64,000 nucleotides of DNA from the IMG/VR virus record IMGVR_UViG_3300035182_002586, positions 124,001 to 188,000 of that record; one strand, 5' to 3'. Positions 36,410 through 44,796 of the stretch are shown here, piece after piece. The stretch is from a virus. The notes beneath the pieces are model-generated. The model had not been told where the DNA came from, made no database searches, and saw only the letters and a program-made list of their open reading frames with translations. Position numbers and translations under genes: made by a program. Positions within the stretch are counted from its first letter, which is position 1. The number at the start of each line of letters is the position of its first letter.

Positions 36410-37264
36410 ATGGCCAGATCTCCGATGGGAGCCGCAAAGGATGCGGCGAGAGAAGCTCGTGCGCGCACGAAGCTCCGGAAAGAGGTCCGGGAAGAGCTGT
36501 ACGAAGAGATCGAGGCGAAGGTCCGCGTCGAGGTGCGAGAGCAGCTCGAACGAGAAGTGCGGGACGAGATCGCCACCAAGATCCGGGACGAGCAGGCGTC
36601 GGGCCCCGTGGTTCAGGCTCACCTGGACAACGCCAACGAGCTGCTCCAGGGGATCCAGCTCGACGCAGAGGCGCACGTGGTGGCGTCCACGCGAGAGGCT
36701 CAGGCCCTCGTGGTCCCTCTGCGATCGTCGAAGCGGGTGCGGAACTTCCTGGAGGTGTTCCTCTACCTGACGGGGATCCCGCTCTCCATCACCCTTCTCG
36801 TGGTCCTGCATACGGGCTTCCTGAGCATCGCTTTCCTCGTCCCCATGGTCATCTGGTACTACGGGGTGCAGGCTGTCTCGGAGTCGAACGAGAAGCACTT
36901 TGCAGCCATGCAGCAGGACATCGAGCACGCAGAGGAGGTAGCTCGAAGCTACCGAGCCCTCTCGAATCGCGCGGCTGCGATCCGGGCCGAGTTGCCGAGC
37001 CTTCCGAACACGGCGCGGCTCAAAGCGCGGCTGCGAACGGTGACCTCTGAGAGGGCGAGGATCACGCAGTGGGCGAACGCAGGTCTTCGTGGGCTCGACC
37101 AAGCCAGGTCCGAGGTGCGGGATCGGATGCTCGGGGAGGCCGACCTAGACCGCATCCTGGCCATCCCCACGGACCACCGGCAGCGTGTAGCCCCTCTCCC
37201 CAACTACGACGAGCAGGCTGAGGCGGAAGCCGAAGTGGAAGAGGCCCTACGAGGGCGCGCATGA
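36410..37264 (+). CDS. Coiled-coil membrane protein
   Basis: A 284-residue protein. Residues 15-65 are an Arg/Glu coiled coil, about 120-150 contain two hydrophobic segments (VFLYLTGIPLSITLLVVLHTG and FLVPMVIWYYGV), and 160-240 a second coiled coil. Its last codon overlaps the ATG of the RNA ligase (ATGA), so the two are made together; it may tether the ligase to the membrane. Inference. Confidence 0.65.
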   Translation: MARSPMGAAKDAAREARARTKLRKEVREELYEEIEAKVRVEVREQLEREVRDEIATKIRDEQASGPVVQAHLDNANELLQGIQLDAEAHVVASTREAQALVVPLRSSKRVRNFLEVFLYLTGIPLSITLLVVLHTGFLSIAFLVPMVIWYYGVQAVSESNEKHFAAMQQDIEHAEEVARSYRALSNRAAAIRAELPSLPNTARLKARLRTVTSERARITQWANAGLRGLDQARSEVRDRMLGEADLDRILAIPTDHRQRVAPLPNYDEQAEAEAEVEEALRGRA

Positions 37265-37887
37265 AGGACTTCCCGACCATCCCCACCGTGAGGGAGTTCC
37301 TCCCAAGCGACCTCACCTGGCACGTCTTCGACAAGATCGACGGCTCGAACATCCGCGCCGAGTGGAACCGCAAGCAGGGCTTCTACAAGTTCGGTTCCCG
37401 CAAGCAGCTCCTCGCAACGGACTCGGGGCTCCTCAACGAGTCCCGCGAGCTGGTGCTCAACAAGTACGGCGACCCTCTCTCGGCCATCTTCCGCGCACAG
37501 AGGTACGAGAGTGCGGTCGCGTTCTTCGAGTTCTACGGCCCGAGTTCGGCGTTCGGGGCGCACGTCATGGACGAACCCCACAAGGTGACCCTGATCGACG
37601 TGAGCCCGTACAAGCGGGGCATCCTCCCGCCCACGGAGTTCCTCCGTCACTACGGCCACCTTGAAGTACCGGCGCTCATCCACCAAGGCCCCATCGACGA
37701 GGAGTTCGTCGAGAACGTCCACGAGGGGCGCCTGGAGGGGGTGACGGACGAAGGGGTGATCTGCAAGGCCAAGGCTGACCGGAAGACCGAGGTTCCCGTC
37801 ATGTGCAAGATCAAGAGCCGTGTGTGGCTCGACCGGTTGCGCACCTACTGCAAGGACGACCAGGCCCTCTTCGATCGCCTCAAGTAG
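37261..37887 (+). CDS. RNA ligase (Rnl2-type nucleotidyltransferase)
   Basis: A 208-residue protein with the ligase motifs: adenylation Lys in FDKIDGSNIRAEW (KxDGxN, motif I), FEFYGPSSAFG (motif III-like), EGVICKAK (motif IV) and KIKSRVWLD (motif V). Rnl2-type enzymes seal nicked RNA, often in duplex, after forming a 5'-adenylate. Slightly shorter than T4 Rnl2, so it lacks most of the C-terminal domain. Likely jobs are repair of cut tRNAs or joining of permuted or split tRNA ends encoded nearby. Confidence 0.85.
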   Translation: MKDFPTIPTVREFLPSDLTWHVFDKIDGSNIRAEWNRKQGFYKFGSRKQLLATDSGLLNESRELVLNKYGDPLSAIFRAQRYESAVAFFEFYGPSSAFGAHVMDEPHKVTLIDVSPYKRGILPPTEFLRHYGHLEVPALIHQGPIDEEFVENVHEGRLEGVTDEGVICKAKADRKTEVPVMCKIKSRVWLDRLRTYCKDDQALFDRLK

Positions 37888-37893
37888 GACCCC

Positions 37894-38166
37894 ATGCTCA
37901 TTCAAACCGGCGTCACCCCTGAGGGGAAGCGAGTCGTCTCCGGGGTCTACCGATGTTTCGAGACCATCGGGGTCCCCCTCGACGTGCTCTTCTCCATTCT
38001 CGCGGACCGCGATGCGATCCCTGACTGGCTCTCGTTCTACGACGAGGCCCTGAAAGCGGGGATGAAGAGGGATCGGATCCTGGCGAAGCTCGAAGAAGCC
38101 ATCTCCGATGCCTACGGGGCGGACTTCCGGGACCAGGTGATGCTTCGACTCAAGAGGTTCCGGTGA
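37894..38166 (+). CDS. Hypothetical protein downstream of RNA ligase
   Basis: A 90-residue, mostly helical protein (VLFSILADRDAIPDWLSFYDEAL). It starts 6 nt after the ligase stop and overlaps the next gene; function unknown. Confidence 0.65.
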   Translation: MLIQTGVTPEGKRVVSGVYRCFETIGVPLDVLFSILADRDAIPDWLSFYDEALKAGMKRDRILAKLEEAISDAYGADFRDQVMLRLKRFR

Positions 38167-38357
38167 ACCATCAGCCCGGCTGCTGCGTGGACAAGAAGTG
38201 CGACGAGCACTCGTGCATGACGTTGCCGGAAGGCTCCTCGTGCGGAACCTGTGGGCATCTTCGACACTGCAAGGCGTTCGGGTTCACCAGCTCGCCCGCC
38301 AACACTCGGTGCGACTTCTACCCTCGTCGCTACCTACCGATGGAGCCGTCGCCGTGA
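38163..38357 (+). CDS. Small Cys-rich protein
   Basis: A 64-residue protein from a GTG with CCVDKKCDEHSC and CGTCGHLRHCKAFG, probably a zinc-binding knuckle. It is coupled on both sides (ATGA/GTGA overlaps). Function unknown. Confidence 0.6.
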   Translation: MNHQPGCCVDKKCDEHSCMTLPEGSSCGTCGHLRHCKAFGFTSSPANTRCDFYPRRYLPMEPSP

Positions 38358-38593
38358 AGCACAAGGACGAGGAAGACGAACAGACCCGCCGGCTCCGACT
38401 CTTTCTGGAGCAGATCGGATCGGAGGCCAGTGGCGATCCAGAGAAGGACGTGTTCCGAGCCCTGATGGCTCACCCGGCGGCCATCGCGCCGATCTACCGC
38501 GCCTTCATCGACCCCGATCCGGTGGTAGGGCGGCTACCCATGCTCGGTGAGATCGCACTCCGCGTACGCAAGGCTCACGGCTCGAAGCGCTAG
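38354..38593 (+). CDS. Small hypothetical protein
   Basis: A 79-residue charged protein from a GTG at 38,354 overlapping the upstream stop (GTGA). Helical; unknown. Confidence 0.55.
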   Translation: MKHKDEEDEQTRRLRLFLEQIGSEASGDPEKDVFRALMAHPAAIAPIYRAFIDPDPVVGRLPMLGEIALRVRKAHGSKR

Positions 38594-38595
38594 TC

Positions 38596-38601
38596 GGTGT
38601 A
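38596..38601 (+). promoter_or_regulatory. GGTGTA promoter-like hexamer
   Basis: Ten nucleotides before the ATG at 38,612. Confidence 0.5.
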
Positions 38602-38611
38602 GGGCGCGGTC

Positions 38612-38953
38612 ATGATCGACGGTCCCGTCCAGAAGACCCTTCCGCAGCCTCCGCACTCGAACGTCGACATGACGGATCGGGTCGACCATGCGATCGCCGT
38701 CCTGAACGAGCTGGTCGCCCTCGACCGGGAAGCCGTCGAGCAGCTCGTCGAGTACCGCGTGGCGTGCGGGAGCGGGATCGCCGACCACCCCACGGCGCAG
38801 GTGACAGGGGACAGCGAAAGCGGGCCCCACATCGGGATGCTCGGGGTCATCAACGGCATCTTCGGCGTGAACGCCCGGGGGTGGGGGTACATCACCGCCG
38901 AGTTCGACGACGCCAAGCACCTGATCCGGTTCGTTCGGACGGAGAAGGCGTGA
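38612..38953 (+). CDS. Hypothetical protein
   Basis: A 113-residue protein. A helical first half (DHAIAVLNELVALDREAVEQLV) is followed by a Gly-rich strand region (GMLGVINGIFGVNARGWGYI). Unknown. Confidence 0.6.
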   Translation: MIDGPVQKTLPQPPHSNVDMTDRVDHAIAVLNELVALDREAVEQLVEYRVACGSGIADHPTAQVTGDSESGPHIGMLGVINGIFGVNARGWGYITAEFDDAKHLIRFVRTEKA

Positions 38954-39023
38954 CGAGGTAGGGCGCAAATCCTCTTGTGGTTCCCGTCCCATAGCGGTGC
39001 GCCGCTCCAGGAGCCACAAGACC

Positions 39024-39827
39024 ATGGACCACGCCACCCTCACTCGCCGTGTCGCCCACCGCTACGTCTCTGAGGTGCGCTCGAAGATGGCCTTCATCTC
39101 GGTGGATCCCAACAACGGGAAGCACGACATCGAAGCCGAGCTGAAAAAGGGCGAGGCTGGTGTCATCAAGGCACTCGCGACGGCCAAGAAGGCCGTGGGC
39201 GAGGTCAACAAGTTCGAGCACGAGGCTCGCAAGCTCCACGACGAGGCTGCGGCCGCCCTCACCGAGATCGCCAACAAGCTCGACACGCTCCCCGGCAAGA
39301 ACATCCCGGCCATCGCGGCCGAGACCCGGAAGCATCTCGCTGAGCTACACGGGCAGGACTGGAAGGCCGCCCTTGGCACCGAGTCGGGCGTCGTCCAGTG
39401 GGTCATCCGCGTCTTCGGGGACCTGAAAAAGGCCGCCGTTCGTCAGAAGGGCAACCCCGGGTACATCGAGCTAGGGCAGATCATCCAGGGCAAGCTCGGA
39501 CCCGTCAACGCACAGCTCCGGGCGATGTCGGACAAGTTCGAGGCGGAGTTCGAGGCGTACGGTAGCTCGATTGTGGGTGACCTCACCTACGCCGAGATCC
39601 TGATCCCGTCCGGGCCCTACGGTCACCCGGAGATGGTCGGTACCCTGGATGGGCACACGCACTACAACGACCTCCACGACAGCGTGACGCGCGAGGCTCG
39701 CTACCTCCTCAACCAGCCGAGCAAGATCGATGTGACGCTCGCGAAGGTGGAGCACGAACTCGGGGCCATGCTCGCCCACTTGAAGCAGACGCAGGCGGAG
39801 TTTCAGAAGCACATGTACGGGAAGTGA
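39024..39827 (+). CDS. Coiled-coil hypothetical protein with RRVAHRY N-terminus
   Basis: A 267-residue protein. The N-terminus MDHATLTRRVAHRYVSEVRS carries the recurring RVAxRY/F motif. The remainder is helical (KKAVGEVNKFEHEARKLHDE, a long coiled coil) with a short strand patch near 190-210. Function unknown; candidate packaged protein. Confidence 0.68.
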   Translation: MDHATLTRRVAHRYVSEVRSKMAFISVDPNNGKHDIEAELKKGEAGVIKALATAKKAVGEVNKFEHEARKLHDEAAAALTEIANKLDTLPGKNIPAIAAETRKHLAELHGQDWKAALGTESGVVQWVIRVFGDLKKAAVRQKGNPGYIELGQIIQGKLGPVNAQLRAMSDKFEAEFEAYGSSIVGDLTYAEILIPSGPYGHPEMVGTLDGHTHYNDLHDSVTREARYLLNQPSKIDVTLAKVEHELGAMLAHLKQTQAEFQKHMYGK

Positions 39828-39878
39828 TCCGACGGCCCTTGACGGCCGAGCCCAAGCTCGGCAAGATAGGGTCATCGT

Positions 39879-39952
39879 TGGGGGCTCGTTCAACGGTAGG
39901 ACAACGATTTCTGGTGTCGTTTATCAGGGTTCGATTCCCTGGCCCCCTACCA
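39879..39952 (+). tRNA. tRNA-Gln (CTG), second copy
   Basis: Acceptor TGGGGGC/GCCCCCT with an unpaired U1-U72, loop TTCTGGT, CCA encoded. Confidence 0.87.
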
Positions 39953-40027
39953 AGCAAAGCACGCCATGACCCGCCTACACGCCGCCGCACACTTCAAGCA
40001 ACAACGCCTCTCGGCGTAGGTTTCTGC

Positions 40028-40101
40028 TCGGGCGTCGTCTAATGGCAGGACGCGGGATTTTGGTTCCCGCTATGCAGGTTCGAATCCTGCCGCCCGAACC
40101 A
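40028..40101 (+). tRNA. tRNA-Gln (TTG)
   Basis: U1-A72 acceptor TCGGGCG/CGCCCGA, loop TTTTGGT, CCA encoded. Confidence 0.92.
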
Positions 40102-40186
40102 CTCGTGCGCGAAGGAACTCCCACATGTTGAAGGACTCACACCCGCCGTAGGACCGCCTCCGTCATAAAGGAGGTGATGTCTTACC

Positions 40187-40294
40187 ATGTGTCCTTTCTG
40201 TAGGAAGGCGACCGAGATGCTCGGTCGTCCGTACATGTGCCGTGTCTGCTGGCGGCGCACGTACAAGAACGGGAAGAAGGCGAAGAAGAAGTGA
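40187..40294 (+). CDS. Zinc-ribbon micro-protein (35 aa)
   Basis: A textbook ribosome site AAAGGAGGTGATG precedes the ATG. The product has CPFC and CRVC plus a Lys-rich tail (TYKNGKKAKKK), a minimal CxxC...CxxC knuckle that probably binds nucleic acid. Too short for the usual ORF cut-offs. Confidence 0.7.
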   Translation: MCPFCRKATEMLGRPYMCRVCWRRTYKNGKKAKKK

Positions 40295-40384
40295 TGGTGC
40301 CGGGGCCAGCCCGGCCCCGAGCCATCGCGAGAGACGGTGTATTAGGTCAACGGCGGGCCTCCTGGCCGACATCAGGGGGCGCAC

Positions 40385-40457
40385 GGGGTTGTAGCTCAGT
40401 TGGGAGAGCGCCAGCTTTGCAAGCTGGAAGTCGCCGGTTCGATCCCGGTCAACTCCA
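40385..40457 (+). tRNA. tRNA-Ala (TGC), second copy
   Basis: Acceptor GGGGTTG/CAACTCC, loop TTTGCAA; a more standard bacterial form than the copy at 25,549. Confidence 0.92.
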
Positions 40458-40466
40458 CGAATCCTT

Positions 40467-40538
40467 GGGGCTGTAGCTCAATGGTAGAGCGCTGGCCTTA
40501 CACGCCGGACGTTGCAGGTTCGAGCCCTGTCGGCCCCA
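40467..40538 (+). tRNA. tRNA-Val (TAC)
   Basis: Acceptor GGGGCTG/CGGCCCC, loop CTTACAC, A73. Confidence 0.92.
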
Positions 40539-40548
40539 CTATGACGAT

Positions 40549-41583
40549 TCAACCCGCGGACGGCTCCATCCACGCCTTGCGAGCCTTCTCCAGACGCTTG
40601 GTGACACGTCCCGCCTTCGACCACCGGGTTGCGGCCTGGTTGATGACGTGGCCAACGGTCCCAGCGAAGTCGAGGCCGTGCTCCTTGGTCATCACGTAGA
40701 GCGACGCACCCGGCTCCATGGTGGGGTTGCCGTTGGCCTCCACGAAGAAGATGGTCCCGTCGTCTCTGACGCGGAAGTCGAGACGCGCGCAGTTGCGCAG
40801 GTTCAGGGCCTTGATGGCCTTCTTCGCGAAGAGCTTCAACTCCTGGATGGTCTTCGCCGGGAGTCGCGGAGGGCAGGCGCAGACCATCGGGTCGGCGACC
40901 TCGTGCTTCAAGCGGAAGTCGTAGAGACGGTACTTGGACGCCAGCTCGGGCTTGATCTCGTAGGCACACGGGGTGAGGACCTCCGGGCCCAACCCCTCGA
41001 CGAACCCGACGACGACATCGATCCCCGGGATGTACTCCTCGACGAGGATGCCTTCGGGGTAGGCCCGCAGGGCCTTTGAGACCGTCGCGTTGAGCTGCGT
41101 CGAGTCGGTGACGACGCTGGCGTCGGTGATGCCTTTCGAGGACCCCTCGAAGTTCGGCTTCACGAGGCAGGGGAGCGGGCAGTACCCGTCGTTGTTGTCC
41201 CCGGCGGTCCGGAACAGGCCGCGCGGGATGCGGACCCCTGCCTTCTCGACGACGAGGTTCGAGAGGAACTTGTCCAGGGTGACGGTCAGCGCGTGGGCAT
41301 CGCTCCCCGTATACGGGATCCCCAGCTCATCGAAGACGGCGGGGTAGAGCGCTTCACGGGTACGACCTCTGACTCCCTCGGCCGTGTTGAACACGATGTC
41401 CGGCTCGGCGCTGCGTAGCTTCTCGATCAGGTCCGGCAGCGTCCCCGTCACGTTGATCGGGATGCACTCGTGCCCGTTCTTCTCGATGGCCTCGATGATC
41501 GCGGCGACCGTGTGAGGTGAGTCGAACTCGGCTTCGGCTTCGCTGGCGTTCGTCTTGACGTTGTGCGTGAACGCGACCTTCAC
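40549..41583 (-). CDS. ATP-grasp ligase, D-Ala-D-Ala ligase-like
   Basis: A 344-residue protein with the Ddl order of motifs: N-terminal Rossmann segment (DIVFNTAEGVRGRTREALYPAVFDELGIPYTGSDA), a Lys in CLVKPNFEGSSKGI, ILVEEYIPGID, and the metal-binding RLDFRVRDDGTIFFVEANGNPTM. Ddl enzymes join two D-alanines for peptidoglycan. Divergence at the substrate region makes a related amino-acid ligation equally possible. Confidence 0.82.
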   Translation of the reverse strand: MKVAFTHNVKTNASEAEAEFDSPHTVAAIIEAIEKNGHECIPINVTGTLPDLIEKLRSAEPDIVFNTAEGVRGRTREALYPAVFDELGIPYTGSDAHALTVTLDKFLSNLVVEKAGVRIPRGLFRTAGDNNDGYCPLPCLVKPNFEGSSKGITDASVVTDSTQLNATVSKALRAYPEGILVEEYIPGIDVVVGFVEGLGPEVLTPCAYEIKPELASKYRLYDFRLKHEVADPMVCACPPRLPAKTIQELKLFAKKAIKALNLRNCARLDFRVRDDGTIFFVEANGNPTMEPGASLYVMTKEHGLDFAGTVGHVINQAATRWSKAGRVTKRLEKARKAWMEPSAG

Positions 41584-41684
41584 TTTGGGTGCCTCGCAGG
41601 AGGTGCTCGGGGCGTCAGGCTGGCGCCCACGATTCGATCTAGTATGAGGAAATCAACGAGCCTCCACGGTGTAGAACATGCCTC

Positions 41685-41975
41685 ATGGCGGCCATGAGGA
41701 AACGAGTCAGAGCGTCCGCCGACCTGGAGAAGGACGCGAAGAAGTACAAGAAGGCCCTTGAGACTCTGACAGAGCAGGTCAGGGCTGTCCTCGTACATCT
41801 GGACGAGCTGATGCAGCAGCCCTCCACGCGCGAGCGTGGGGTCAAGGTCGCCAAGCTCCTGAACAAGCTGAACATGGCGAACGACCTCGTGCGGTACAGT
41901 ACGCTCCGGATCGACTTCCAGAACGACCTTCCGATGGATCGGGACCAAGCCCTCGCTGTAGTACCCCTGCCATGA
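41685..41975 (+). CDS. Small helical protein
   Basis: A 96-residue protein with long charged helices (KRVRASADLEKDAKKYKKAL). GGTGTA at 41,668-41,673 lies 11 nt upstream. Unknown. Confidence 0.65.
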   Translation: MAAMRKRVRASADLEKDAKKYKKALETLTEQVRAVLVHLDELMQQPSTRERGVKVAKLLNKLNMANDLVRYSTLRIDFQNDLPMDRDQALAVVPLP

Positions 41976-42145
41976 AACTCTACGGATCGCGTGCGCGTGA
42001 CATGCAGACCTGCCGCTACGGCTGCTGCGGATCCTCGCCTCTCAGCCTCGCCCGGTGTCGTGGCGGCAAGCCCGAGCGCGCCTGCCGCAAGGCGGCCAAG
42101 CACCGTGCTCGTCGCGAGGGGCGCAAGGTCGAGGCGGCGGAGTAG
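41972..42145 (+). CDS. Small Cys/Arg-rich protein (57 aa)
   Basis: Coupled to the previous gene by ATGA. The product contains CRYGCCGSS and a basic C-terminal half (KAAKHRARREGRKVEAAE), perhaps nucleic-acid binding. Below usual ORF cut-offs. Confidence 0.6.
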   Translation: MKLYGSRARDMQTCRYGCCGSSPLSLARCRGGKPERACRKAAKHRARREGRKVEAAE

Positions 42146-42148
42146 AGG

Positions 42149-42529
42149 TCAATCGCTGATGTACGCATCGTGTCGCTCCGCCTGACGGTAGTACACGGGC
42201 TGTAGGACTGGCTTCGCCTTCACGCGCCAGAGCCCATCGACCTTCTCGACGTACTTTGCGCAGATGTGGCAGAGCCCCCCATCAGGGTCCTTGCACCAAG
42301 GGACCGGGCCCGTGGTCGGGTCCTCTCCGCAGAACCCGACCCGGTGAACCGACCACGGGCCGTCCAGCACCTTCACGGTGGCGTGGCACGGCAACGTGGC
42401 CCCGTCGTCGTAGATGAAGATGACGGGCGAGCCCGCGTTCGCCTTGACGAACTCGTGCATCACCTTGGTGGCAGCTTCTTGGGCAGCTTTTCGGGTCGCC
42501 TTGCTGAGAAGATCGCCGAGGGTGCTCAC
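42149..42529 (-). CDS. Hypothetical protein with CxxC
   Basis: A 126-residue protein from a GTG at 42,529, chosen because TACACC at 42,540-42,545 is 10 nt upstream. Contains CHICAKYVEK and strand-rich segments. Unknown. Confidence 0.6.
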   Translation of the reverse strand: MSTLGDLLSKATRKAAQEAATKVMHEFVKANAGSPVIFIYDDGATLPCHATVKVLDGPWSVHRVGFCGEDPTTGPVPWCKDPDGGLCHICAKYVEKVDGLWRVKAKPVLQPVYYRQAERHDAYISD

Positions 42530-42633
42530 GACCTCTATGTACACCGCTGAAACCCGGCACAGCGCCACGGTCTCCAAGCGGGTGCCAACCCTATGTGAGC
42601 AACGGTGTAAGATCTATGGAAGGGAGGACCTCG

Positions 42634-43212
42634 ATGTCCAAAATGAGTGACATCCACGAGGAGCGCTCTGACGAGTGGGTCCGCGTGGACGCACGCATGA
42701 CGGACCTCGTGGGTGGTCCGGCGATGACGCCGGGTGTGCTGCTCTGGCTCGACAACGGAAAGCGTCTCCTCGTAGGGGACGTGAACAACACGTTCGGGAC
42801 CAACGGTCACTGCCCGGCCCCGGCGCTTCCCATCGTCCGCGCTTGGCGCGCCTTCGTGGACATGTCGCACGTGCGTGCGACACCTCCGAAGGTGTGGGCG
42901 GCGGGGTTCGACCTCGACGAGGTGCCGTTCGAGTACTGCGAGGAGGACGAGTACCCCGCTGTCGCTGAACTGGCGATGGCGATGAACCGGGTCGCGGACC
43001 TCGACTTCGAGGCGATGCTTCGTCCTGGCCTCGTCGTGGGGATGGAAGACGGGCGAGTCCTCCTCGTGGGGCACGTGAACACGCTCGCCGGCACGTGTGA
43101 CGCACAGATCGACGGTGCTCCCCCCGCCGAGGGGAAGAACCATCGGGTGGTGCGCTACTTCCGCGCCGTGCCTGACCTGGTGTTCAGCCGTCGTTCCTAC
43201 CACCAGGGCTAG
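42634..43212 (+). CDS. Hypothetical protein with internal repeat
   Basis: A 192-residue protein. Two similar strand blocks, GVLLWLDNGKRLLVGDVNNTFGT (about 39-61) and GLVVGMEDGRVLLVGHVNTLAGT (about 138-160), suggest a duplicated beta domain. The start at 42,634 is favoured by a GGGAGG ribosome site 6 nt before. Confidence 0.65.
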   Translation: MSKMSDIHEERSDEWVRVDARMTDLVGGPAMTPGVLLWLDNGKRLLVGDVNNTFGTNGHCPAPALPIVRAWRAFVDMSHVRATPPKVWAAGFDLDEVPFEYCEEDEYPAVAELAMAMNRVADLDFEAMLRPGLVVGMEDGRVLLVGHVNTLAGTCDAQIDGAPPAEGKNHRVVRYFRAVPDLVFSRRSYHQG

Positions 43213-43307
43213 TCGCCGAGGTGTACGAGGCCGAGCACGAGCAAGCCCACAGCAACAGTGAGGACTCCGAACACAACCCACCGGATGACAACGGTTTTCA
43301 CGTCCAT
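43209..43307 (-). CDS. Membrane micro-protein (32 aa)
   Basis: The product MDVKTVVIRWVVFGVLTVAV is a single hydrophobic helix plus a short tail. It has the same layout as the micro-proteins at 19,438 and 21,487. Confidence 0.4.
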   Translation of the reverse strand: MDVKTVVIRWVVFGVLTVAVGLLVLGLVHLGD

Positions 43308-43406
43308 CCCCCAGAAGCGGGACAAGGACTTCACTACCGGGACCGCACGGAGAACAGAGAACCGTGTGTCTGACTGGTAAGGCACTTATACCCCACGTAG
43401 GGTGCC

Positions 43407-43877
43407 ATGCCAGTCAAGTACACCAAGGAAATCCTCGAAGAAGCTGTGCGTGCGAGCCGTTCAATCTCGGAGGTTCTTCGTAAGCTCGGGGTCACCTCAA
43501 TTTCCGGGGGTCAGCACGCACACATCAAAGCGAGGATCAAAGCCTACGGTATCGACGCGAGACACCTTCCCGCAGGTCAGGGGTGGTCGAGAGGTCGAGA
43601 GGTGGGTAGAACAAAAACCCCCGAGCAGATTCTCATTCGAGGCCCTAATCGAAGGGGGCGACCAAAGCTACTACGTCGCGCGCTCATCGCATCGGGCGTC
43701 CCTCATACCTGTGCTGTGTGCAGACAGGGGGCCGAGTGGAATGGTAAGCCCTTGGTACTACAGATTGACCACCGTGATGGCGACCGAGCCAACGACGAGC
43801 AGACGAACTTGCGATTTCTATGCCCGAACTGTCACTCTCAAACGGGCAACTACGGAAGAAAGAACAAGCGGGTGTAG
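43407..43877 (+). CDS. HNH endonuclease, MPVKYTKE family
   Basis: A 156-residue paralogue of 17,496-17,960 (shared KYTKEIL...SVSEVLRKLG and CAVCRQGAEW...IDHRDGDRAND...CPNCHSQT). Its last codons and TAG stop lie in tRNA-Gly(CCC): the stop is tRNA bases 8-10, the same geometry as the HNH gene ending at 17,155. Confidence 0.88.
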   Translation: MPVKYTKEILEEAVRASRSISEVLRKLGVTSISGGQHAHIKARIKAYGIDARHLPAGQGWSRGREVGRTKTPEQILIRGPNRRGRPKLLRRALIASGVPHTCAVCRQGAEWNGKPLVLQIDHRDGDRANDEQTNLRFLCPNCHSQTGNYGRKNKRV

Positions 43878-43941
43878 CTGGAAGGTCTAGCAGAACGTTC
43901 CCAATGTTCAGATGGGGGTTCAATTCCCCTCACCCGCTCCA
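43868..43941 (+). tRNA. tRNA-Gly (CCC)
   Basis: Acceptor GCGGGTG/CACCCGC, loop TTCCCAA, T73, CCA encoded. Confidence 0.9.
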
Positions 43942-43946
43942 AACTG

Positions 43947-44062
43947 GTGTACAAGCTCCAACCCATCAATACGGAGGACTTCCATGAAGATGACCGCTGC
44001 CGCCTGCGCGTGACGCCATCACGCGGAGGTGCCGTCACGCGCTCCGTCGAGCTAGGCCCGTG
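43947..44062 (+). promoter_or_regulatory. Possible leader with 9-codon ORF and hairpin
   Basis: GGTGTA near 43,947, a GGAGG site, then an ORF of nine codons (MKMTAAACA) running into the hairpin CGCGTGA/TCACGCG. The layout resembles an attenuator; the target downstream would be the degenerate tRNA or the gene at 44,171. Confidence 0.3.
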
Positions 44063-44064
44063 TT

Positions 44065-44137
44065 GCGGGCGTGCTCGGGGGTAGAACAACCAGACCTGTA
44101 GGACTGGAAGCCGCTGGTTCATCCCCGGCCGCCCGCT
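44065..44137 (+). tRNA. Degenerate tRNA-Gly-like gene
   Basis: Acceptor GCGGGCG/CGCCCGC and T-arm GCTGG-TTCATCC-CCGGC are intact. The D-stem does not pair, and the anticodon arm CCAG/CTGG has an irregular loop (ACCTGTAGGA). Probably a pseudo-tRNA. Confidence 0.5.
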
Positions 44138-44170
44138 CCGCCATCGACAGATGCGGCGTTGGGTGGTCCC

Positions 44171-44446
44171 ATGAGTAAGAAGGCGAAGTCCGAGTCGAAG
44201 GCTCTCCGTCGGTCGAAGAAGCGCGCTCGCAAGGCAGCGCAGAAGGCCCTCTACGAAAGCCGGAAGCTCTCCGGGCAGAACACCAAGAGCAAGCGCGCGA
44301 GGAAGCAGGTACAGCGCAAGACCGTCAGGAGCATGCGCCACCGCCTGGGTCCGTGTGGAAACATCGGCTGTAAGAAGTGCAACCCCATCGAGGCCAATCT
44401 TCTCACGCCGATGCAGCTCGCTCAGAAGTCGATGCTGCTGCACTGA
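44171..44446 (+). CDS. Highly basic small protein
   Basis: A 91-residue protein with many Lys/Arg (SKKRARKAAQKALYESRKL) and a late CGNIGCKKC motif. Probably nucleic-acid binding with a zinc knuckle. Unknown family. Confidence 0.65.
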   Translation: MSKKAKSESKALRRSKKRARKAAQKALYESRKLSGQNTKSKRARKQVQRKTVRSMRHRLGPCGNIGCKKCNPIEANLLTPMQLAQKSMLLH

Positions 44447-44509
44447 TACGGAGGGAGGGCGCCTTGTTGGGCGCTCTCCCTTAAGATCCCCTTGTCGGCT
44501 CGCTTCGGT

Positions 44510-44791
44510 ATGGTGGTGTGCCGTACGAGCGAGCCGACAGCGGAGGTCTGCTACTACGTGGCGCCGATGCGAGACCCCGTGCTCGTGAACATCGAGGCGC
44601 TGCTTCGCGTCCCGCCACCTCCCTACATGAAGGCGTGGTCGTGGGCGGACTACATGCATGTGGGCGTGGGCAAGCCGTTCTGGCTCACCAGAACCAAGCT
44701 CACGGTCCGCGTGGGGCTCACGCCCCGCTTCGTGCTGATCTTCGCCCCCGAGGAGAACGGTGGGGGCGCAGCGATCAAGATCCGGTTCTGA
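44510..44791 (+). CDS. Hypothetical protein
   Basis: A 93-residue strand-rich protein (LTVRVGLTPRFVLIFAPEEN near the C-terminus). Start uncertain. It ends 5 nt before tRNA-Arg(TCT). Confidence 0.5.
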   Translation: MVVCRTSEPTAEVCYYVAPMRDPVLVNIEALLRVPPPPYMKAWSWADYMHVGVGKPFWLTRTKLTVRVGLTPRFVLIFAPEENGGGAAIKIRF

Positions 44792-44796
44792 TTCTT

